A stretch of DNA of 64,000 nucleotides from Hyperoodon ampullatus. Taxonomy: Eukaryota > Chordata > Mammalia > Artiodactyla > Ziphiidae. Location: positions 8,553,239 to 8,617,238 of the forward strand of contig OX457061.1 of NCBI GenBank assembly GCA_949752795.1. The letters are read 5' to 3'. The position numbers were made by a program, and so were the translations under genes. Position 1 is the stretch's first letter. Each line of letters opens with the position of its first letter. Of this stretch, positions 55,581-64,000 are shown piece by piece. The notes under the pieces are model-generated. The model was not told the origin of the DNA and did no database searches. It was given only the letters and a program-made list of their open reading frames with translations.

Positions 55581-55783
55581 GGAATTCCATGGTGGTCCAG
55601 TGGTTAAGACTCCGCTCTTCCAATGCAGGGGGCCCAGGTTCGATCCCTGGTCAGGGAACTAGATCCCGCATGCAGCAACTAAAGATCCTGCACGCCGCAA
55701 CTAAAAAAAATCCCACATGCCGCAGCGAAGATCCTGCATGGCACAACTGAGACCCGGTACAGCCAAATAAGTATTAAAAAAAA
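55581..55783 (+). mobile_element. Older tRNA-Glu SINE (CHR/Bov-tA-like)
   Basis: ggaattccatggtggtccag, tggttaagactccgctcttc, box B gttcgatccctggtcagg and a tail of ctgcacgccgcaacta-type repeats then A-rich DNA. It differs from the other SINEs in the head (ggtccagtggttaagac). Perfect 10-bp target duplication atcaattgtg at 55571-55580 and 55784-55793. Confidence 0.9.
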
Positions 55784-56086
55784 ATCAATTGTGATAAACA
55801 CCATTAAGAAAATAAAGAGGATGCTGAGTTAGAGAACAGCTGGAAGAGAGAATAGTAAGTGCAAAGGACAGGGAGGAACTCAAATTGTTCTAGAGACCAA
55901 AATCAGGCCACTGAAGCATGGTGAGTAGCATGAGAGACGGTGGGAGAGGAAGGCAGAACAGGGATCACGCAGGATCTTGTAGGGCTTTGTAAAAGGTCTG
56001 GGCTTGCAGTGCAATGGGTCACAGAAGGGATTTAAGAAAGAAAAGACATTGTGTTGTCAACATTTAAAAACATCACTCTGGCATAA

Positions 56087-57475
56087 AGACAGACATATAA
56101 ACCAATGAAACAGAAGAGAAATCCTAGAAATTAACCCTGTATACATGATCAATTGATTTTCGACAAGGATGCCAAGACCATTAAATGGGAAAAGGACAGT
56201 CCTTTCAACAAATAATGCTGGGAAAACTGAACATCCACATGCAAAAGAATGAAGTTGGACCCTTACCTTATACCATATACAAAAATTAACTCAAAGTGGA
56301 TCAAAGACATAAATGTAAAAGCTACAACTATAAAACTCTTAGAAGAAAACATAGGGGGAAATCTTCATGACACTGGATTTGGCAATGATTTCTTGGATAC
56401 AAACACCAAAAGCACAGGCCACAAGAGAAAAAACTAGATAAACTGGACTTCATGAAAATTTTAAAACTTTTGTGCATCAAAGGGCATTGTCAACAGAATA
56501 AAAGTACAACCCACATAATAGGTGAAAATATTTGCAAATCATATATATCTGATAAAGGATTAATATCCAGACTATATTAAGAACTCCTAAAACTCAACAA
56601 CAACAAAACAAACAACCCAATTTAAAAATGGGCAAAGGACTTGAATATCATTTCTCCAAAGAAGATATACAAATGGCCAATAAGCACATGAAAAGATGCT
56701 CAACATTATTAATCATTAGTGAAAGGCAAATCAAAACAACAATGAGATACTACTTCATACCTGTTAGGATGGTTATTAAAAAAAAAAAAAAGGAAAATAA
56801 CAAGTGTTGGTGAGAACGTGGAGGAACTGAAGCCCTGGAGCACTGCTGTGGGAATGATGTAAAATGGTGCAGCCACTTTGAGACTAGTTTGAGAGTGCCT
56901 CAAAAAGTTAAAAATAGAATCACCATAAGATCCAGCAATTCCACTCCTAGTTAATATACCCAAAAGAATTAAAAGCAGGGACTTAAGCACATACTTGTAT
57001 AACAATGTTCACAGTAACATTATCCACAATAGCTAAAAAGTAGAAACAACCCAAGCATCCATCAATAGGTGAATAAACAAAATGCGGTATATACACATGA
57101 TGAGACATTATTCAGCCATAAAAAGGAATGAAATTCTGATACATGCTACAACATGGATGAACCTTGAAAATATTATGCCAAGTGAAATAAATCATACACA
57201 AAAGGACAAAAATTGTATAATTCCACTTACATGTATATGTAGAATAGGCAAATTCAGAGACAGAAGATAGAACAGAGGTTGCGAGGGGTTGGGGAGCGGG
57301 GGGAATCATTGTTTAATGGGTACGGTATCTACCTGGGATGATGAAAAATGTTCTGAAAGTGGATAGTGGTGATGGTTGCATAACCCCGTGGATGTACATA
57401 ATGGCCCTGAATTGTACACTTAAAAATGGTAAATTTTATGTTGTGTATATTTTACCATGATAAAAAGAAGTATTA
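56087..57475 (+). mobile_element. Older 5'-truncated L1 (3' 1.4 kb)
   Basis: ORF2 C-terminal DNA and 3'UTR: ttgattttcgacaaggatgc, aataatgctgggaaaactga, aaaggattaatatccagact, tttctccaaagaagatatac, gccaataagcacatgaaaag, agtgttggtgagaacgtgg, ggttgcgaggggttggggag, gaattgtacacttaaaaatg and a short A-tail. Many stops and frameshifts. It is inserted into L2 (see 55430-57570); the target duplication is too worn to be sure. The Cys-rich end is not intact. Confidence 0.9.
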
Positions 57476-57574
57476 AAAAAAAACCACCGCTGCTGGGAAA
57501 AAAATGGACTGGAGAGAGGCAACTGTGCTTTCGGGGAAGCTGGCGTGCAGAGAGGAGATTGGTATCAACACGCA

Positions 57575-58535
57575 GAGAAGAGTGAAGCTGAGAAATCACA
57601 GGGACTGGAGAGAAATGAGAATAGCTGCTTGATGGCTTCCCAGTCACATGGGGCCCAGCTGTGCTTCCTGCACTGCATTCTGGGGAGATTCACCCACACC
57701 CTTTCCATGCATTACTTTATACCTGAGCTGGACCCAGTGGATCTCCGTTCTTTGCGAGGAAACCATCCCTGATTAAGGCAGGGAACACAGCTGGGGGCAG
57801 CCAAGACACACATGGCCTGGAGACTCAAAGTTTGAGGCCATTGGTTTCTAAAGCTAGACTATCCCCAGCTCTAGGAGAGCAGAACAACTGGTTTTTTCCT
57901 TCTCCCGCAGTGCCTGGCACCGTGCCTGCCCCATGGCGCGAAACTTCAACACACAGCTGTTGAATCAGGGCTGAGAAACTCTCCTGTGAGTCAGTAGAGA
58001 TCTGAGCTCCACAGTCTCTCACCAAATGTATACCCAGTTGAAACCTAGGAACCAAGCCCCTGCATCTGCCCTCACTGCTGATTTGAATGGCCGATATCCT
58101 TCTTCACAAGGACTTCTACCTAATTTGCTGAAGGTCAGAAGAAGTTTATGCTAAAATTTCAATTTTACAGAATCCTAAGGACCTCTCTACAAAGTCTGAG
58201 TTCCAGGACGCCCAAGATCGATTGGGTTCCCAACAATATTCGTCAAACCAGGTGTAAGAAAAATTAAACTCGCTTTCTCATGAACTTAGGATGCATAAAA
58301 TGGTTTTTAATTTAATAATACTCTGCCGTTCATAGGTGAGAGAAAATGTCTCCTCCCTTAACACACTGGAGTCTGAATTTCAAGAGATCCTCAGATGGCA
58401 CAACTTGAACTTGCTCATTGCATCTTTCCCAACCATTGCAGCCTCTAGCGCATGTCATTTCTAACGTGGGAAAACTAGAAACAACCTGATTTTACAAAAG
58501 GAGGGAAACTGTTCCACAGATAATTGTTTATCACC
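57575..58535. other. No gene or confident repeat seen
   Basis: Nothing nameable apart from an L2-like phrase (gtgcctggcaccgtgcctgc) at about 57910. Confidence 0.4.
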
Positions 58536-58539
58536 TTGT

Positions 58540-58796
58540 TGGGCTATCATGCACCGATTAAAATGGTAACTTCAAAGACTACATAACAAGAAGATAGTTA
58601 CAAAATACAGTTAAATGAAAAAAGAGGAATGTGAAAGTAAATGTATAATTTGATTACAGCCATGTAGAAATGGCTTTGGAGCTATAAAAATTGGAAGGTA
58701 CCAAAGGAGATGAAAATACTTTCTGCAAGATGGTGAAATTACACATGGAATTTTAAAATGTATTTAAAAGTTACTTTATAATATTTAAAAAGTTAT

Positions 58797-58798
<2 letters not shown>
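58540..58798 (+). repeat. Old L1 3' end fragment
   Basis: gggctatcatgcaccgatta, aaatacagttaaatgaaaaa, agtaaatgtataatttgatt and ggaattttaaaatgtattta resemble an old mammalian L1 3' end, followed by a microsatellite. Confidence 0.5.

Positions 58799-58830
<32 letters not shown>
58799..58830. repeat. (AC)16 microsatellite
   Basis: 32 nt of perfect AC after the L1 remnant. Confidence 0.95.
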
Positions 58831-58833
<3 letters not shown>

Positions 58834-58940
58834 CATGGCTCTAGAGTAAAAACCTGAACAGATGGATTGAAGAACTTTTGCTCAGTGAGCTGCCTCATCA
58901 GGCTGGGGATAACTGATGCCTAGTCTAGGATTCAGTAAGG

Positions 58941-59123
58941 CAGGGTTTCTTCAAGGGTGGTCCTGGCACCAGCGGCATCAACATCATCTGGGAGCTTGTT
59001 AGAAGTGCAAAATCTGGTTTAACCCCAACCTACTGAACTTGAAACTCTGGGGGTGGGATCCAGCAATTTGTTTTAATAAACTCTCCAGGTGATTCTGATG
59101 CCTGTTCAAGCTTGAAACTGCTG
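58941..59123 (+). mobile_element. MER20 (hAT-Charlie non-autonomous)
   Basis: cagggtttcttcaagggtgg, caacatcatctgggagcttg, ttagaagtgcaaaatctggt, gaaactctgggggtgggatc, cagcaatttgttttaataaa, ccaggtgattctgatgcctg and cttgaaactgctg. The termini are imperfect inverted repeats. Adjacent 8-mers do not form a clear target duplication. Confidence 0.83.
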
Positions 59124-59334
59124 CTCTGAAGTACGTTCCCAGTCTGATATTCTGCGATTTCCACAAGTCTATAAAGGGTCCATCCTACACACCTACGTTG
59201 TCTCCCCCAGACACCACTCTCAATGTTTACAGAGCTCCATACTCATTAGATCACGTTCAAGTCTTTACCTAAGAGTCAAGGTCCTACTTTTGCTACCAAA
59301 TTTCATCTTTGCTGTTATAGCTAGTTAACAGGGA

Positions 59335-59615
59335 CTGTGCTTATGTGCATCATCTCATTTAATCCTCCTGACAACCCTATAAGGTAGATAATATTAATAA
59401 ACCCCATTTCATAGATGAGAAAACTGAGGCTCAAAGAAGTTCTAGATCATACAACTAGTAAATGATGAAACAAGAATGACTTCAGAGCACAAGCTCTTAG
59501 GCACCCCTGGGGTTCAGAGATGTTTACAAAGATAATAAGTGATGGAACTGGTATGTGAACGCAGGCCTGTCTGAGTCCAAAGCCTAGCTGTTGTGTAACC
59601 ACTACGCTCTGCTGC
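59335..59615 (-). repeat. MIR SINE (possibly two)
   Basis: gtgcatcatctcatttaatc, ataaggtagataatattaat, ccatttcatagatgagaaaa, ctgaggctcaaagaagttct and, after extra sequence, gatggaactggtatgtgaac with tgtgtaaccactacgctctg. The doubling of the 3' part suggests an insertion or a second copy. Confidence 0.78.
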
Positions 59616-59639
59616 CCCACCCTCTCTGCTGGGCAGGAC

Positions 59640-60140
59640 CATTTGCTTGCTGCCCTTCGAATCATCACTGCCAAGAATCTTGCTGTGTGCAAATATCTAC
59701 TGTCTGTCTTCCTTGCCACCAACCCACATCCCACAGCCCCCGTAAGGCCTTCCAGGCTGCTTCCCTGAGATGCCTGGCTAGAATGGGTCGCTCCCTCCTT
59801 CTCCCAACCCCCACCAGGCCCTATCTGTGTGCTTCTCATAATATTTACCAATTCCCACTCTGAATTATAGTTATACACATGCTCTTTCAGGAGAGGCGGT
59901 GGTCTGAGTTGGCGTGGTGTCACCAGTGACTCACACAGAACAGGCATTGATTGAATCAACCAGTGCATCTTTTACGTGACTAAATTCATTCTTTAGATAT
60001 ATTATGTATATCTTATCTGCCCAGCTGGAGGACAGTAAGTGCCTTAAGAACAAGGACCAAATCTTTTACTTAATGCATATTTTCAGGAATATACCTGGGG
60101 CAGGTACACAGTCAAACCTGTAATATATGCTTGAATTCAA
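59640..60140 (+). repeat. L2 LINE 3' region
   Basis: gtaaggccttccaggctgct, gaggacagtaagtgccttaa, gaacaaggaccaaatctttt and atacctggggcaggtacaca. The longest minus frame of the region (173 codons, 59447-59968) runs through this and the MIR and is spurious. Confidence 0.6.
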
Positions 60141-60144
60141 GTAG

Positions 60145-62635
60145 AATGCTACTGGCACATGATTCTGGCATAATTTTTTTTTTACTTTTTAAACCCTGCA
60201 AGACTGCAGCTTATATTAATTGGGGATAACTGGGTACTATACAAATGGATCCCATCAACTCAGTTTTTGTAAATAGATAGAAATAATAAATTTAATGTTT
60301 TAATAACCAAGAGAATCTTATGAGCACATTTTCCTGAAAATTTATTCAAATTTCCATGCAATTTGTTCTTTTCTTGTGGGAAAAGAACTCATAATTCTGT
60401 CTTTTAAAAAATTGAGGCTATGATATGCCTTCATTATGCCTCTTTTAAAATGAAAGCATACAATTAAAAAAAATCATAACACAATCCCCAATTTCTCTCA
60501 TTAAGGGAAATATGGATATTTTCATTCCAGATATCTATTACCTATCACAGTCATTTATCTAGCCCAACACATATACTTTTAACAGGAAAAAAAAGAGCTC
60601 ATAAATATTCTAACTCCTATCACGTACCCAGAGAGCAAAGGGACAGAAAAATCAGAATATGTATTACAATAATATTTAAACCTCAAAAACTAGATTTAGA
60701 AACTTTTAGGAACAAGATAACATAAAAACAAATGCTACCTTTCTTAATTCATAAATGATTTTATTTAATTATATAACACCATTAACAGAGAAAAATACCA
60801 AGCCACATGTTTTAACACACTGAAAGACACAGATTAAAAGTACGTAACAGTAAAAACACACAGATAAAGATGATCAAATTATTATAGCCTTTCAGTAGTC
60901 ATTCATTCCCATCCAGTCCTTATACTATACTCACATGGTCTAACAGTAAATATACAACAAAAGATCTGAAGAGCTTGGCGATCCTCTCTAAATCAAAATC
61001 AATGTTCTACCACTGAACAGACAGTGTAAACTTACCAGCTCCACAGATCCATAATGTTTCCTACTGAAATCCCCACGTCTACAGCCTAGGTCTTCCGAGA
61101 CAGAGCTGGAACAAAAATGCTTCATCAGTATTATACATAGCGATCTGGCCACAAACCTTCTGCAAAAATCCACTACCATTTGCAAAAAGGGCTGCTATGG
61201 AACAGGCTTGCCCAGCTCCTCACTGCAGGGGAGCCTCCTTGCAACAGACACAGTCCTCAGCAGCCATTGCAGAGCCGGGCGTTCATGGAGCCCTCAGTAA
61301 GAAGAAAAACACCCGAGTCATCCCTGGAAGTATAGGCAATGATTGAATTAAATATTTAGTCATTTGGAATCGACTGACATCTCCCAGGCTACTGGTGGTT
61401 TATAATTTCATTTTGTATAACCAACGAGGACAGAAACCCTGCAGTAAACTTGAGGCAAGGGACAAAGCTTGCAATTATCTTTCGTTTAAGAGAGGCTCTT
61501 TGTCCCAAATATTCAGCATAAAAATAACCAGCATTATGGGATGCTATACAGGAGACATAAACTTTATAGGAGGAAAAAAACCCCTTCAAAATCCTGGTAG
61601 GCCCCACGCCCTCCCCTTTAATTTATGACAACATGACAATATGGAAAAAGACTAGGACTAACAGAAAAATGTAAAATTCCAACTTCCAAGTATATTTAGT
61701 TTTTCTTACATGGCAGTAGCTAATACTTTCCTACCCCCTCCCCTCAGAAAAGGCTTAAATCCGATAAGAAAAATCACATGCGTTGTTGAGGAAGAGTAAT
61801 TAAAACAAGGGCAAAATTGTTACTGCATTTGCATCTTGAATGCATAGTTACACACTCAAAAGACACATCTTATTGAATAGTTGGCATATATAGGACCTCA
61901 AGCAGTACTCATGAAACCACTGGAGATCCACAAATACAAACAGTTTTAATAAGTTGGTTCTAATATGTCATGCAAATACTCTAATAAAACAGAAAATAAA
62001 ATTCCCCAGAAATTACGTGTTTAATATATCCCAAATATTTGGGATCTAACATGCAAAGAAAGGTGCATTTAGTACCTTTTCATCCTTCCTTAAAAGGTAG
62101 GCTACATTTTCTAAATTACAGCCCTGTTGGCACGTTCAGAAAGAGACTGACTCGGATGTTTCACGTCCACAGAACTGACTCTCTGCCAGGTCACTATTCG
62201 ATAGGCTCCAAGAAGGACAGCAAGAGAGAAATGAGATTAGAGAGTCTAATGGTATTCCGCGTCCTCCATTTCACAGGGATGGCTGAGTTCATCGTATAGG
62301 AGAGATTTAACCTTTTGTAGTCCTCACTGCCTTAGCTGAAACCATGTGACAAATTAATGAATGCAGCTTGGAAGGGTGTCCTAGATATTTACCCAGGCTA
62401 CCTTCCTGCTTCTAGTGACATGATTTTCTACTGAAAAATCTCTGAAAGAGATGTAAAAACTTCCTTCCGTGGCCTGCTGCACTATTAGCTATGTTCTCTA
62501 TGCCCATTTTCTTAGCCCTTTTTGAAAACGCTCCTGGAGAATACTGCCATTGCCTTACATAATAGTTTCAAGATCCTTCCCCGGCGCCCTGAGTTACCGA
62601 GAGGGAGTGGACTCCAGGGAGGGAGGTGTCCACGG
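60145..62635. other. No gene or named repeat; AT-rich single-copy-looking DNA
   Basis: 2.5 kb, the largest stretch in which I recognise no repeat. No frame above 86 codons. Its low repeat load could reflect constraint or simply decay beyond recognition. Confidence 0.4.
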
Positions 62636-62639
62636 GCTT

Positions 62640-63275
62640 GGACAGAGGTCGGGCACGGAGCCGATGCTCAATGGCTGTTGACTGAGCGCTGTCTGCCCAG
62701 ACCTCAGCCCACCTCATCAGTTAAGCCAGGCCCATGATGCAGTCACCAACCGCAGCAGCAGCGGCTTCTAACCCAAATGGCCAACAATATGAAAAAAGCA
62801 AGGATGCCGGGCTCTGGGTCCCTCCCTGTGCCGTCCTCAGCACCACAGAGGGGGGTCCAAGACACAGTGCCAGCTCCCTAACTTTGCCAACAGCCAGAAA
62901 CAAACACAAAAAAGGTGACGACCCTACATCCTGGAGCAACCACCTCCTTAGAAGCCTCATAGAGGGAAAACAATGTCCTAGGAAAACAACCAAGAGAGAT
63001 AAACAGAACATCAGCTATCGGCTGCCCTTTTCCCCTCTAATTACATTTCATCCGATGCACTGCAGAGACAGCGCTTGCTAATGGTGGCTGGCAGGCTGAA
63101 CTATACAGGATGCATTTCTAGGGCAGCAGGAGGCACTCAAACCAACCATGTTAAAAAACCCACCCCACTCCCCTCCTCTGTCCCCAGGCTCTCTGGACCC
63201 TTGGCACCCAGCAGCACAAGGGTTGTGTTTAGGGGGATCACCCCAAGCTCCAAGGGGAGTTTTTGTTCTCCTCCA
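62640..63275. other. No gene; short L2/MIR-like tail at left
   Basis: 62640-62690 (ggtcgggcacggagccgatg, ctcaatggctgttgactgag) looks like an old LINE/SINE 3' end. The rest is GC-mixed with frames up to 115 codons (62734-63081) in several phases and no coding signature. Confidence 0.35.
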
Positions 63276-63279
63276 GGTC

Positions 63280-63345
63280 CCCAGAGTCTGGCCCACTGCT
63301 GAGCACAGGGTGGACATGCAGTAAACGTTTGTTGCGTTTGTGAAG
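63280..63345 (+). repeat. MIR/L2-type 3' tail
   Basis: ggcccactgctgagcacagg, gtggacatgcagtaaacgtt and tgttgcgtttgtgaag. Confidence 0.5.
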
Positions 63346-63519
63346 ATATTTGCACATCTTTCAGATCTCACTAGCTGCTGCCTGATAACGCCCCTCGTGA
63401 GCACCAAGGCAGGCCACCTGTTGACCTTCTTCCCGATAAGCCCCCGGACGGTACTCCATCAGTCCAGACAGTCCTGGCCCAAGAGGCAGATATGCCTACG
63501 TGCACACCAAAACCTATTT

Positions 63520-63850
63520 CCTGTTCCCCTGGGGCTTGTCGCTAGACTACATTTCCTAGCCCCTCTTGCAGTGACTGTGACCATATGACTGATTTCTGGC
63601 CAAGAGAATACAGACCAAAGTGATGTGCCTGTGGGATCCCATGGGAAGCGCCTGCCCTCCTGCCCTGTGGCCAGCAGGGTGGAGAGGACCATAAGGGCCC
63701 AGAGGAAGGCAGAGCTTCAAGAAGGAAAAAACCAAGTGGAAGGTCATACCTTTAAGAACATCTGTATTAGAATATGCTGTGAGCAAGAAATAAACAGTTA
63801 GTTGTGTTAATCATGTAGAGTTTGGGTTTACCTGTGAAAGCCGCTGTGCT
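63520..63850 (+). repeat. Unassigned interspersed repeat, relative of 22600
   Basis: catttcctagcccctcttgc, gtgaccatatgactgatttc, tggccaagagaatacagacc and ctgtgagcaagaaataaaca follow a pattern shared with 22600-22940. Family not named. Confidence 0.4.
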
Positions 63851-64000
63851 ACCTGAACTAGACAGAAGTCGGTATCTTGCAGTGGGGTGTTACTACCATG
63901 ACAACAACCTAAAATATGTGGCACAGGCTTCACAGGCAGGCAGCAGCCAGGGAGGAAATGCATCTCAGAGGCTGGAGAGACAGAGATCTAGGTTGTAGAG

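Larger units (their letters stand above)
55430..57570 (-). repeat. L2 LINE (antisense), split by a SINE and an L1
   Basis: L2 pieces at 55430-55580 (ctttgtatgtgccagggcct, tccaacaatgaacaaggcag), 55784-56086 (ataaacaccattaagaaaat, aaggacagggaggaactc, gatcttgtagggctttgtaa, aaaaacatcactctggc) and about 57480-57570 (aaaatggactggagagaggc). Joined, they form one antisense L2 copy. Confidence 0.72.

Noticed and set aside
59447..59968. 173-codon minus-strand frame, among the longest outside the L1
   Set aside because: It runs through antisense MIR and L2 sequence, shows no domain or membrane pattern, and shares the DNA with frames in other phases.

Overview
This window is nuclear DNA from a cetartiodactyl mammal, most probably a cetacean. 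The main clue is 17 copies of a tRNA-Glu-derived SINE of the CHR (cetacean-hippo-ruminant) type, with a head such as ggcttccctggtggcgcagt, an internal B-box such as gggttcgtgccccgg and an end at taccgc plus poly(A). Many are close to each other in sequence, so this family was recently active. L1 3' ends of the cetartiodactyl type (ctgtatagcacagggaact; gtaaatcaactgtatttcaa) agree. I cannot tell toothed from baleen whale, or exclude hippo, by eye.

I found no host protein-coding gene and no exon I would defend. Open frames are short, and the longer ones lie inside SINEs, L1, MIR or L2. The window reads as intergenic or deep intronic DNA: a floor of old MIR, L2, L3/CR1 and mammalian L1 pieces, with DNA-transposon fossils (MER20) and ERV LTRs, overlaid by young CHR SINEs and cetartiodactyl L1s.

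Layout. 0-8 kb: old L1, L2, MIR and MER20 fossils. 8-15 kb: CHR SINEs, MIRs and L2. 15.0-21.2 kb: an L1 3' fragment, then a nearly full-length dead L1 (15421-21216) with a SINE at its 5' junction and two more inside ORF2. 21-28 kb: MIRs, SINEs, old antisense L1 and AT repeats. 28.3-30.0 kb: an L3/CR1 LINE still readable as degraded reverse transcriptase, split by an ERV LTR. 31.4-32.2 kb: a related LTR in the opposite orientation. 32-39 kb: L1, MIR and L2 pieces and unassigned DNA. 39.7-41.5 kb: an old L1 hit by a U6 snRNA/L1 chimeric retrogene. 42-57.5 kb: MIR, L2, a solo MLT1-type LTR with perfect 5-bp target duplications, seven SINEs and an older truncated L1. 57.5-64 kb: MER20, MIR, L2 and mostly unassigned single-copy-looking sequence.

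The recent history is L1 activity. The SINEs, the 5'-truncated L1s and the U6/L1 chimera end in A-rich tails, and nearly all can be paired with target-site duplications. I found no evidence of a new biological system. The most notable items are the U6/L1 chimera (40708-41074), the L3/CR1 reverse-transcriptase fossil, the three-copy target site around the L1 5' end, and the 74-bp duplication in L1 ORF1. Family names were assigned from memory of consensus sequences, so subfamily calls need a RepeatMasker run.
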